Source: Nitrospira tepida (GTDB lineage: Bacteria > Nitrospirota > Nitrospiria > Nitrospirales > Nitrospiraceae). From it: a DNA stretch of 64,000 nt. Made by a program: the position numbers and the translations under genes. A model generated the notes under the pieces. The model ran no database searches and was not told the DNA's origin. It saw only the letters and a program-made list of their open reading frames with translations. Of this stretch, positions 16,189 to 23,105 are shown one piece after another (within the stretch, counting starts at the first letter, position 1; the number at the start of each line of letters is the position of its first letter). The stretch spans positions 4,436,461 through 4,500,460 of the forward strand of contig NZ_OX365700.1 of NCBI RefSeq assembly GCF_947241125.1, given 5' to 3'.

Positions 16189-17436
16189 TCACCCGGTCCG
16201 TTCGAGCTTCCCCATGCCCATGGCGCTGAGGATGGCCTTCTCGTAGAACGGCTCGCTCACGCCTTTTTTCATCTTGTGGAGGAAGTATTTCTCCAGCCCG
16301 ATCTTGGCCAGGTGCACCCATTTGCCCTTCTTGGCCCAGGTGACGTTGCGAGGCGCCATTTGCGGAAGCGCCACGAAGGCCATGCCGGTGTCGCCCATAT
16401 CGGCAAGGCAGATCGCGTTCCAGGTCGCGGTCTCCCGCTTGGGATTGTTTTCGAGATCGGCCTTGATGTTGTGGACGGCCGCCGACACCATCGACTCGAT
16501 CATGTAGCCGGTCTTGGGCGCCCCGGTGGGGACGGGCGTCTGCTCCACCGGCGGGATCGCGACACAGACCCCGACCGCATAGATGTTCTTGTATTTCGGA
16601 TTGGCTTGGTAGGAATCGATATTGACGAACCCTTTGGGATTGCAGAGGCCGGCGGTGCCGGCGACCGCATCCACTCCCGTGAACGGCGGGATGAACATCG
16701 AGTAGCGGAACGGGACCTCCTGCCCGTCCTCCAACAGCACCTTTCCCGGCTGGACCTCTTTGATGGCGGTATTCGCCAGCGGTTTGATCGAGTGTTCCGC
16801 GAACTCGTCCTCCATCAAACGCCGGGATTTCCCCACCCCGGCCAATCCCATATGTCCGATGTAGGGTTCCGGCGTAACGAAATAGATCGGCACCTTGCGC
16901 CGAAGCTTCCGCTTCCGGAGATCCGCGTCGAGGATGAACGCCATTTCATAGGCGGGTCCGAAGCAGGAGGCGCCTTGCGCCGCCCCGACGACGACCGGAC
17001 CGGGGTCCTTAAGGAAGGACTGATAGACTCCCCAGGCCTGTTCGGCATGGTCCACCGTGCAGACCGATTGGGTGTGGCCGCTGGGCCCCAACCCCGGCAC
17101 CGCCGGAAAATTCAGCTTCGGACCGGTGGCGATGATGAGGTAGTCATAGGGCACATCGCCCTTCGCCGTCACGACCCGGTTCTGTTCCGGCTCGATCCGC
17201 TCCGCCGCCGCATGGATGAACTCGATGCCCTTCTTCTCCAGCACCGGCGCCAGCGGAAAACTGATGTCCTTCCGTTTTCGCCATCCGACCGCCACCCAGG
17301 GATTCGACGGGACGAAATGGAAATAATCGATATTGGAGATCACCGTGACCTGCTGCTGCTTGTCCAGCAGCAGCCGTGATTCATAGGCCGCCGGCAGCCC
17401 GCCGATCGACGCGCCCAGGATGACAATGCGTGCCAT
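16189..17436 (-). CDS. Sulfide:quinone oxidoreductase-like flavoprotein
   Basis: A 415-residue FAD enzyme with the N-terminal dinucleotide fold (ILGASIGGLPAAYE, from residue 6) and a second FAD-binding stretch near 289 (VGVCVAIPP). Redox-active cysteine candidates are C126, C158 (GASCFGPAYE) and C343, with others at C265 and C291. The GASCFGPAYE block matches the first catalytic cysteine region of SQR. It would oxidise sulfide and feed electrons into the quinone pool that the adjacent b-c complex draws on. A flavocytochrome c sulfide dehydrogenase-like or NDH-2-like role is the main alternative. Confidence 0.85.
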   Translation of the reverse strand: MARIVILGASIGGLPAAYESRLLLDKQQQVTVISNIDYFHFVPSNPWVAVGWRKRKDISFPLAPVLEKKGIEFIHAAAERIEPEQNRVVTAKGDVPYDYLIIATGPKLNFPAVPGLGPSGHTQSVCTVDHAEQAWGVYQSFLKDPGPVVVGAAQGASCFGPAYEMAFILDADLRKRKLRRKVPIYFVTPEPYIGHMGLAGVGKSRRLMEDEFAEHSIKPLANTAIKEVQPGKVLLEDGQEVPFRYSMFIPPFTGVDAVAGTAGLCNPKGFVNIDSYQANPKYKNIYAVGVCVAIPPVEQTPVPTGAPKTGYMIESMVSAAVHNIKADLENNPKRETATWNAICLADMGDTGMAFVALPQMAPRNVTWAKKGKWVHLAKIGLEKYFLHKMKKGVSEPFYEKAILSAMGMGKLERTG

Positions 17437-17457
17437 GGTTCCCCCCTTCGTCAGTAC

Positions 17458-17549
17458 CCATCAATCATCAATCGTCAACCGTCACTCGGAGAGTCCGGAG
17501 TAGTCAGGCTGTTTACCGATTGACGAATGACCAGTGACGAATGACGGTA
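17458..17549. repeat. Short-word array (GTCAATC/GACGAATG type)
   Basis: This space between the DUF2892 and SQR-like genes is made largely of words like ATCAATCGTCAACCGTCA and GATTGACGAATGACC, in both orientations. No gene or promoter is evident in it. Confidence 0.65.
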
Positions 17550-17550
17550 T

Positions 17551-17760
17551 TTATTTTGGCTTCGTCGGGCAGGTATTGATCCCCAACAGGCTCCATGCCG
17601 GGCAGAAGCCGACCGCCCCGGTAATGAGCGCGATGGCTCCGACCGCATAACTGATCCACATGCCAGCCGGCGGAAGATCCGCAAGCGCGCCAAGCGCGAT
17701 GAACGCCAACCCCAGCACCATTCGAATCGGCCGCTCGATTCCTCCTACGTTACAAGTCAT
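17551..17760 (-). CDS. DUF2892 inner-membrane protein
   Basis: A 69-residue protein with two transmembrane helices and the DUF2892/YgaP-TM pattern (N-terminal NVGGIERPIRMVLG, C-terminal GFCPAWSLLGINTC). Cysteines near the end, CPAW and NTC, are typical. The family often occurs beside rhodanese and sulfide enzymes, which fits the SQR-like gene downstream. The start at 17760 follows AGGGGG, and just upstream lies a partial leader-repeat hairpin (17777-17808). Confidence 0.9.
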   Translation of the reverse strand: MTCNVGGIERPIRMVLGLAFIALGALADLPPAGMWISYAVGAIALITGAVGFCPAWSLLGINTCPTKPK

Positions 17761-17776
17761 GGCTATACCCCCTTTG

Positions 17777-17808
17777 CGCCAACCTTCGGTTGAGCCGGCG
17801 GGCGTCTG
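17777..17808 (-). repeat. Leader-repeat locus B (partial)
   Basis: Only the terminal hairpin (CAACC, TTC loop, GGTTG) and the beginning of the GC-rich stem are recognisable. As at other loci, the hairpin lies directly upstream of the ribosome site, here of the DUF2892 gene. Confidence 0.75.
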
Positions 17809-17924
17809 ATCGCTGCCGCGGCACTGTGCCCGCGAGACCCAGCCGGTGGTGCATGCCCCGTTTGAGCAGCGCCCTGGATAAAGGATTCGCGCCACCCTTA
17901 CTCCTCATTTCACCTTCTACCTTC

Positions 17925-18395
17925 CTACCGGGACGCGGCCAGCCGATAGAGTCCATGGCAGGTGGTGCAGCGTTTTGTGATGCTGGAAAGATCGCTGAGG
18001 ATCTCGTCTCTGGACGCTCCCTGGGTCGCTCGTTCCGCCAGCCCGTCGAAGTCCTGGTGGACCGACATGCCCATCTGTTTGAACGGAAGCGGAAGCTTCG
18101 CCATCAGGACGGGATTCACGTCCGCCGCCATGTCCATTCCTGCGGTGCGGGCGGCCGTGGCGATCATGCGCGCGCCCTCCGCCGGGTCGCGCGCCCTGAC
18201 TCCATCAAGGATGCCGTCCACGGCCTGGAGCAACTGCCGCATCTCGGCCAGGATCTGATCTCGTTCGGCCGGAGCCAGCAGCACCTCGGTACGGCCGTCG
18301 GTGGCCGACGCGGTCATCCCCCGCACAAACACCCATGCCAACAGGCCGACCCCCACGAGCCACAGCACAAGAGCCGCGACGCACAACCGGCTCAA
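17925..18395 (-). CDS. Class II-like cytochrome c (C-terminal heme)
   Basis: A 156-residue protein with an N-terminal membrane segment (5-25), a helical middle region, and a single CTTCH motif at 143-147, close to the C-terminus. This layout matches cytochrome c'-like four-helix carriers. The start is a TTG at 18395, supported by GAGGTG five bases upstream and by its nearness to the stop of the preceding cytochrome gene. It may bind small ligands such as NO or act as an electron carrier. Confidence 0.82.
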   Translation of the reverse strand: MSRLCVAALVLWLVGVGLLAWVFVRGMTASATDGRTEVLLAPAERDQILAEMRQLLQAVDGILDGVRARDPAEGARMIATAARTAGMDMAADVNPVLMAKLPLPFKQMGMSVHQDFDGLAERATQGASRDEILSDLSSITKRCTTCHGLYRLAASR

Positions 18396-18404
18396 CGCAG
18401 CACC

Positions 18405-18743
18405 TCACTTCCTCAACGTCTCCACATAGGCGGCGACATCCGCGAGTTGCATCTCGGACAGTGGTCCTTTCCAGGCGGGCATCGCCGTGCCGGGACTGCC
18501 CTGCTCAATGACTCGGCGCAGATCGGCCCCGCTTTTCTTCCTGCTCGGCTGGCTCGTGAAGTCGGTCGCGGGAGGAATCAACGCCCGTCCGGTCGGCCCA
18601 TCGCCTTTGCCTTGCGGCCCGTGACAGACCATACAGTGCTTGTCGAACAGCAGCTTGCCCTTTGCCGGATCGCCCGTTCCAGCCGCCTCAGCCAGGCCCG
18701 GCATCAGCAGCGCGATGACAACCAGCGCCGTCGTCCCCTTCAT
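18405..18743 (-). CDS. Small monoheme cytochrome c
   Basis: A 112-residue class I cytochrome c with signal peptide (1-20), heme motif CMVCH (37-41) and axial M88 in QGSPGTAMPAW. It is the most compact member of the NGSPGTxM family in this window. A periplasmic shuttle between the b-c complex and an oxidase is likely. The adjacent gene (17925) is 9 bases downstream, so the two are co-transcribed. Confidence 0.9.
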   Translation of the reverse strand: MKGTTALVVIALLMPGLAEAAGTGDPAKGKLLFDKHCMVCHGPQGKGDGPTGRALIPPATDFTSQPSRKKSGADLRRVIEQGSPGTAMPAWKGPLSEMQLADVAAYVETLRK

Positions 18744-18762
18744 CGCCCTACCTTTCCTCACT

Positions 18763-19110
18763 TCAGTGTTTGCCCTCGCCCTTGTGCCCCTTGCCCTTGC
18801 CTTTGTCCTCCACATCGATCACGGCCCCGGAATCCGCATCGATGTGCACTTCCTTGATCATCTTGTCGTCCGTCACGATCTCGACTTCCCACACCGTCTT
18901 GTCATGTTTCTTTTCAAGTTCGGCCTCGATGACCTTGCCCGGCACCTTCTCGGAAGCAGTCTTCACGGCCTGATCGATCGTCACCTTGGCCGTCTCCGCC
19001 ATTTCGACCTTGCTCTTATGCTTCTCTCCCTTCTTATCGGCGAGTGCTGTGCCGCCCAACACCAGCAAGAGGCCCGCCGCCATTGCCGCCGCCATCGCAA
19101 TCTGTCTCAT
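18763..19110 (-). CDS. PepSY-domain periplasmic protein
   Basis: A 115-residue protein with signal peptide (1-24), then one PepSY-type domain (KVTIDQAVKTASEKVPGKVI and VWEVEIVTDDKMIKEVHIDA, with DADSG near residue 93). It ends in a Lys/Gly/His-rich tail (KGKGKGHKGEGKH). PepSY domains are linked to peptidase inhibition or metal binding. AAGGAGG precedes the start. A paralogue with the same layout is at 22038-22427. Confidence 0.9.
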   Translation of the reverse strand: MRQIAMAAAMAAGLLLVLGGTALADKKGEKHKSKVEMAETAKVTIDQAVKTASEKVPGKVIEAELEKKHDKTVWEVEIVTDDKMIKEVHIDADSGAVIDVEDKGKGKGHKGEGKH

Positions 19111-19833
19111 ATGATTTCCTCCTTGTGTGTCGGAAGAGGACGAACACCTACACGATGGACTCCCGTTTTTCGCCCAGGCGTGACGAGTGCGATGATTGTG
19201 CCAATTGGGCGCCGCAGCGATCACCTCCCGAAGCGACCGTCAAGTGGTTGATTCTCAGTGCCTGAACATCAGAGTGCCGGCTGCCATTGCGGCCAAAGTC
19301 CCCAGCGAGATCTTGCCTTCTGGGGCGAGATGCCACAGACGACGTTAGCCCTCGGCGCACAGCACGCTTCGACTCGAAGGCCTTGATAACCTGCTGGTAT
19401 AGGAGCAGACTGAATTGAAGTCCGAGGGAGTGAACGACTGGTCCAGACGGCGGTCACGATGTTCTTCGGCGGCAGGATCTGCGGTCACTGCGGCGTACCT
19501 CCCGATGTGACCCATCGGGCGTCCTATCTCAGGCTCTTGCCTGGTTGTCTCTACGCCGTCATCTGCGATCGGTGTCTGGCCTGGGCAAGGGAGAGCCCTG
19601 TTGAAGGAAGACCCCTCTCCGTATCATGAGCCGGGCAGAGCTCAAGCCGACGACGCACGTTCCCCTCTACAACACACGAGCCGCCATTGCGCCTATCGTG
19701 CGCCGCATAGAGCGATTCGCTTCATCCGGTGGTGATCATTGGAATCGTCCATCTCTTTCACCATGCACACAAGCGATGGCCCTAGCGCACCTCAAAGGAT
19801 CATTTTACTTAGTGGCAGGATGGAAGGTGCCAG
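19111..19833. other. Long gap with one possible small gene
   Basis: About 720 bases between the PepSY gene (minus) and glpD (plus). The only coding candidate I can support is a 56-codon zinc-ribbon-like frame at 19459-19629. The stretch is less GC-rich in parts, and I see no clear promoter or RNA structure. A minus-strand run near 19270-19340 reads like a fragment of a membrane-protein end (TLAAMAAGTLMFRH) but has no usable start. Confidence 0.5.
19459..19629 (+). CDS. Possible small zinc-ribbon protein
   Basis: A 56-residue frame beginning MFFGGRICGHCGVPP and containing two CxxC pairs, C8/C11 and C36/C39. This spacing fits a zinc ribbon or rubredoxin-like knuckle. No strong ribosome site is visible upstream, and codon evidence in so short a frame is weak. 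It is included because the paired knuckles are unlikely in a random frame. It could also be a remnant of a larger gene. Confidence 0.35.
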   Translation: MFFGGRICGHCGVPPDVTHRASYLRLLPGCLYAVICDRCLAWARESPVEGRPLSVS

Positions 19834-21249
19834 GTGGATCTGAACGTGCTCATCGTGGGCGGCGGCATCCACGGCGTGGGAATCCTGCATGACCTCGCCT
19901 CCCGCCGCATCGGGGGAGTTCACCTCGCTGAACGCGAACGGCTTGCCTCCGGCACATCAAGCCGAACGACCAAGCTCATGCACGGAGGTTTACGGTATCT
20001 CGCGCACCTGTCGCAATGGGGATTGGTCCGTGACGCGTTGAGGGAACGTGCGCTCCTCCTCAAGAATCTTCCTGAAGTCGTGCGTCCAATTCCGTTTGTC
20101 CTCCCTGTTTTTCGATCGGGCCGGCCCTCTTGGATGATTCGTCTTGGATTGCGCCTTTATGAGAGCTTGGCCACGACTGCCGATGACCTCCCTCGCGCGC
20201 GGCGACTTGGCCCTCACGAACTCGGTGAACTCGCGCCTTATCTCCATTCACACGTCCTTCAGCATGAGATAAGTACGGCATTCTTGTTCTATGAGGCTCA
20301 GATGCAGGACGATGTGATCGTCCGGCTTGCTGCGCGCGCCGCCGCTCGTCTCGGTGCCACCTATGCCGAAGAGACGTTCGTGGATCGCGTGGAGTGCGAC
20401 GGCCAGGGGTTTCGTGTCCGGTTGGTCGATGCGCAGGGCGTGAACGAGGTCACCTGTCGCGTGCTCGTGAATGCCGCGGGAGCCTGGTGCAATGCGAATT
20501 TATTACGCTGGGGATTCCTTCCGCAGGTGACGTGCCTCCTCAACGTCGGCTCTCATCTCGTCCTCTCTCCCTCCGCCATCCCGGCGAACCCGGACCACTG
20601 TGCCGCCGCGGCCCTTCAACATGAGGATGGCCGCCTGGTCTTCTTCATCCCCTGGGCCGGACGATGGCTCCTCGGCACGACTGAATCCCAGCTTGAGGGG
20701 ACGCCAGAGAAGTGGACCCACCCCCCAGGGGATCGTGAGTATCTGTTGAACATCGCGAAGCAGTATCTTGCCCTTGTTCACCCGGGCGAACAGGTGATCG
20801 AGGCCTTCTGCGGCATCAGGACCATTCCAATTGTGCGGCGGTCGGGACGCGCGAGCAGCAGAGTGACCTCCGGCTCATGGACTCAGGCTCCGTTCTCCTC
20901 ACCGTTTTACGTTCGGAAGTGGAATCACGAGACAGCGAGCCTCTCGCGCAAGGCCGTGATCGATGAGTACCCCGGCCACAGGTTGGTTTCCATCTACGGT
21001 GGAAAATTCACGACCTACCGCGCACTCAGCGAAACAGTGGGAGACCGGATTGCGCAGTGGCTGGGGCAGGGTGGGGAGTGCGGCACCAAGGCCAGACAGG
21101 CTTGGTTTCTCGATGACCTCCAACCGGCTGAGGCGCACCTGTTTCGCTCGCAGGCCGAGTTGCGGCAAGGCCGGATCTCCGATTGGAATAGCGGGCGGGT
21201 TATTCGTCAACCGTCATTCGTCAATCGTGGGATCGCCTCCTCCGATTGA
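19834..21249 (+). CDS. glpD: Glycerol-3-phosphate dehydrogenase-like FAD enzyme, C-terminus altered
   Basis: A 471-residue FAD-dependent oxidoreductase of the GlpD/DAO family. The start is a GTG at 19834. The FAD fold is at the N-terminus (VGGGIHGVG, residues 8-16), the family block GTSSRTTKLMHGGLRYLAH is near 40-58, and GGKFTTYRAL is near 389-398. GlpD normally continues with a C-terminal helical domain of about 120 residues; here only about 70 residues follow. The last part (RVIRQPSFVNRGIASSD) is translated from a short-word repeat array. The enzyme may thus be truncated or a natural short form. Nearby genes do not form a glycerol operon. Confidence 0.82.
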   Translation: MDLNVLIVGGGIHGVGILHDLASRRIGGVHLAERERLASGTSSRTTKLMHGGLRYLAHLSQWGLVRDALRERALLLKNLPEVVRPIPFVLPVFRSGRPSWMIRLGLRLYESLATTADDLPRARRLGPHELGELAPYLHSHVLQHEISTAFLFYEAQMQDDVIVRLAARAAARLGATYAEETFVDRVECDGQGFRVRLVDAQGVNEVTCRVLVNAAGAWCNANLLRWGFLPQVTCLLNVGSHLVLSPSAIPANPDHCAAAALQHEDGRLVFFIPWAGRWLLGTTESQLEGTPEKWTHPPGDREYLLNIAKQYLALVHPGEQVIEAFCGIRTIPIVRRSGRASSRVTSGSWTQAPFSSPFYVRKWNHETASLSRKAVIDEYPGHRLVSIYGGKFTTYRALSETVGDRIAQWLGQGGECGTKARQAWFLDDLQPAEAHLFRSQAELRQGRISDWNSGRVIRQPSFVNRGIASSD

Positions 21250-21262
21250 CGGTTGACCATCG
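21200..21262. repeat. Short-word array at glpD 3' end
   Basis: Words such as ATTCGTCAACCGTCATTCG and GATTGACGGTTGACC form the last codons, the stop codon and the region beyond the glpD-like gene. Confidence 0.7.
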
Positions 21263-21284
21263 ATGGATTTCGATAAGACGACGA

Positions 21285-21450
21285 AGCGGCGTCGGATCTA
21301 GCAAAGCTTGGTATGGGAACAAAGGCGAGAAGCATCACTGAAGGTGTCTCTCCGACGGCATCCATGAAGAGGGGCTTCGCCCGATGGGCCGCCGGCTCAA
21401 GGGAAGCTTAGTATGGCTTGCCGTTCAACCGAAGGTTGGTATAAAGGTGC
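21285..21450 (+). repeat. Leader-repeat locus C (plus orientation)
   Basis: This is the only copy in the opposite orientation, matching the plus-strand gene that follows. It shows the AGC-AAA-GCT variant hairpin at about 21295-21312, a GC stem with inner GGGGCTTCGCCC at about 21373, and the terminal hairpin CAACC-GAA-GGTTG at 21426-21438, immediately before the ribosome site of the ybaK-like gene. Confidence 0.82.
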
Positions 21451-21454
21451 GGCC

Positions 21455-21937
21455 ATGAGTATCGCGAGGAAACTCAAAGCATATCTCGATCGCGAACACG
21501 TCCACTATGACGTCCTGCCTCACCCGGAAGCCTTTCGCGCGATTGAGATCGCCCGTGCGCTCCACGCCCCTGAGAAGGAACTGGCGAAGGTCGTGATAAT
21601 GAAGGTGGACGCGAGATTTGTCATGACCGTGCTGCCGGCCGGTTGGCTCGTGGATCTCCACCGCCTCCGTGATGTCTTCCGGACCCATCACGTCCGATTA
21701 GCGACCGAGGAGGAGTTCAAAGATCTCTTCCCGGACTGCGAGTTGGGCGCCATGCCGCCGTTCGGAAACCTCTACGGGCTGGACGTATACGCTGATCGAT
21801 CGCTCACAGAAGACGAACAGATCATCTTTCAGGCCGGCACCCATTCGGAAGCGATCCGCATGCGCTACATGGACTTCGCCTCACTGGTTTTTCCGGTCGT
21901 GGCGGAGTTCCATCAGTTACACTCAACGGTCCGGTGA
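21455..21937 (+). CDS. YbaK/EbsC-type aminoacyl-tRNA deacylase domain protein
   Basis: A 160-residue cytoplasmic protein with the YbaK fold: YDVLPHPEAFRAIEIARAL, KELAKVVIMKVDARFVMTVL with the family lysine in AKVV, and GAMPPFGNLYGLDVYAD near 110. Such domains remove mischarged amino acids from tRNA in trans. Some members of this DUF/YbaK subgroup are stress-linked. ATG 21455 follows AAAGG, which directly abuts the terminal hairpin of repeat locus C. Confidence 0.85.
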   Translation: MSIARKLKAYLDREHVHYDVLPHPEAFRAIEIARALHAPEKELAKVVIMKVDARFVMTVLPAGWLVDLHRLRDVFRTHHVRLATEEEFKDLFPDCELGAMPPFGNLYGLDVYADRSLTEDEQIIFQAGTHSEAIRMRYMDFASLVFPVVAEFHQLHSTVR

Positions 21938-22037
21938 CCTACGGCGCCGCGTTTCCTCCGAGCGACGATTCGTCGCAGGCATACCCTCTGCGCGCCGTCC
22001 GTCATCGCCCGCCAGCCTCACGTGTGACCGGCCGCTT

Positions 22038-22427
22038 TCATCGGTTTGCTTCGAGAAGCTCTCCCGTTGCGGCATCCACGCTCATGTGGACCTCTTTTCC
22101 GTCCACAGAAAGCACATCCAGTTCCCACACGGCCATCTCTTGCGGTTTGTACTCAAGTTCGGCTCCCACCACGTTCCCCGGTACCTTTTCCGTGGCCGTT
22201 TTGATGGCCTGCTCAAGAGTCACCTTGGCTTGAGAAGCCAGTTTTGCTCTCTCCTTCTCTATGGGACCTCGTTCCTTTTCCGCAGCGGTGATGATACCCC
22301 GGAACCGTTGAGTGCTCCCTGAATGCTCCGCCTCCTTGCTGAAAACCGGCTCTCCGACGACCAATACTGCCCCTGCTAAGACCGTGATCCCTATTGCGTG
22401 AATCCTTATGGGTACTCCTTTGTTCAT
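22038..22427 (-). CDS. PepSY-like periplasmic protein
   Basis: A 129-residue protein with a signal segment (about 9-29), a charged linker (AAEKERGPIEKERAKLA) and one PepSY domain (KVTLEQAIKTATEKVPGNVV, ending in VDAATGELLE). The core is close to that of the protein at 18763. GGAGG precedes the start. It follows the RND efflux cluster in the same orientation but about 200 bases away. Metal-stress linkage is plausible, not proven. Confidence 0.88.
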   Translation of the reverse strand: MNKGVPIRIHAIGITVLAGAVLVVGEPVFSKEAEHSGSTQRFRGIITAAEKERGPIEKERAKLASQAKVTLEQAIKTATEKVPGNVVGAELEYKPQEMAVWELDVLSVDGKEVHMSVDAATGELLEANR

Positions 22428-22627
22428 ACCGGACCTCCTTCCCCATGTCAGCTTGTCGGCAGGTGACTTCCGGCTATCGGCAGCAGGGCGAACTGGTTTA
22501 TCTCCATGCCATTCTTCAGCTTATGACCTGATCATCCCATTGTTCAATCGCCCGATCGGGTGAGCCGGTCGCAGGCTTCACGCGCAGAGGTCCGGCTCGC
22601 CATACCCCCGTCATTCCTCCTCACTCC

Positions 22628-23086
22628 TCACGGCTTGATATAACTCCACCCTTCTTCCTGAAGTTCCATCAATCGCACGATCGCCGGCACCGTCCGGTCC
22701 ACCTGTTCGAGCAGGTCCTCTCGCGTGAGCCCCTGCGCTTTCATCGTGTTGGAACAGGCCGTCAACTCAACACCGTATTGCTGTTTCAACCGAGCCACCT
22801 CGCCGGCAAACCGGCTGCCCTTCTTCGCCAGCAACGACAGTCCCGGTCCATGCGCGACGACCTCGACCCTGAGAAAATCTGGGCCAAGAGCTTCATACAG
22901 GTTCGTGATGTTGTTAAGCAGTCCCTTCTGTATCTGCTCCTCGGCCGAATTGAGGTGGAACACGACGCGATGTCCCGAGTCCCTTGTCATCGGCATCTGA
23001 GCCTCCGTCACAGCCCCCTGAGAGAACAGGCCACCGACAATCGCCAGACCACCCGTCACTCGCCTCACAGTCTGGATAAGGCTCAT
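22628..23086 (-). CDS. Exported DsrE-family protein
   Basis: A 152-residue protein with an N-terminal signal segment (about 8-30) and a DsrE/F-like core: RVVFHLNSAEEQIQKGLLNN, FLRVEVVAHGPGLSLL and the cysteine region ELTACSNTMKAQGL. Exported members of this family often accompany sulfur-oxidation or metal-efflux genes. The ATG at 23086 is chosen; TTG and GTG codons lie just upstream. The gene begins 19 bases after the RND pump gene, so it is probably the last gene of that operon. Confidence 0.82.
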   Translation of the reverse strand: MSLIQTVRRVTGGLAIVGGLFSQGAVTEAQMPMTRDSGHRVVFHLNSAEEQIQKGLLNNITNLYEALGPDFLRVEVVAHGPGLSLLAKKGSRFAGEVARLKQQYGVELTACSNTMKAQGLTREDLLEQVDRTVPAIVRLMELQEEGWSYIKP

Positions 23087-23105
23087 CACCAAGCGCTCCT
23101 TTGCA

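Noticed and set aside
19260-19360. Cobalamin-like riboswitch in the gap before glpD
   Set aside because: No convincing conserved box or stem arrangement was found.
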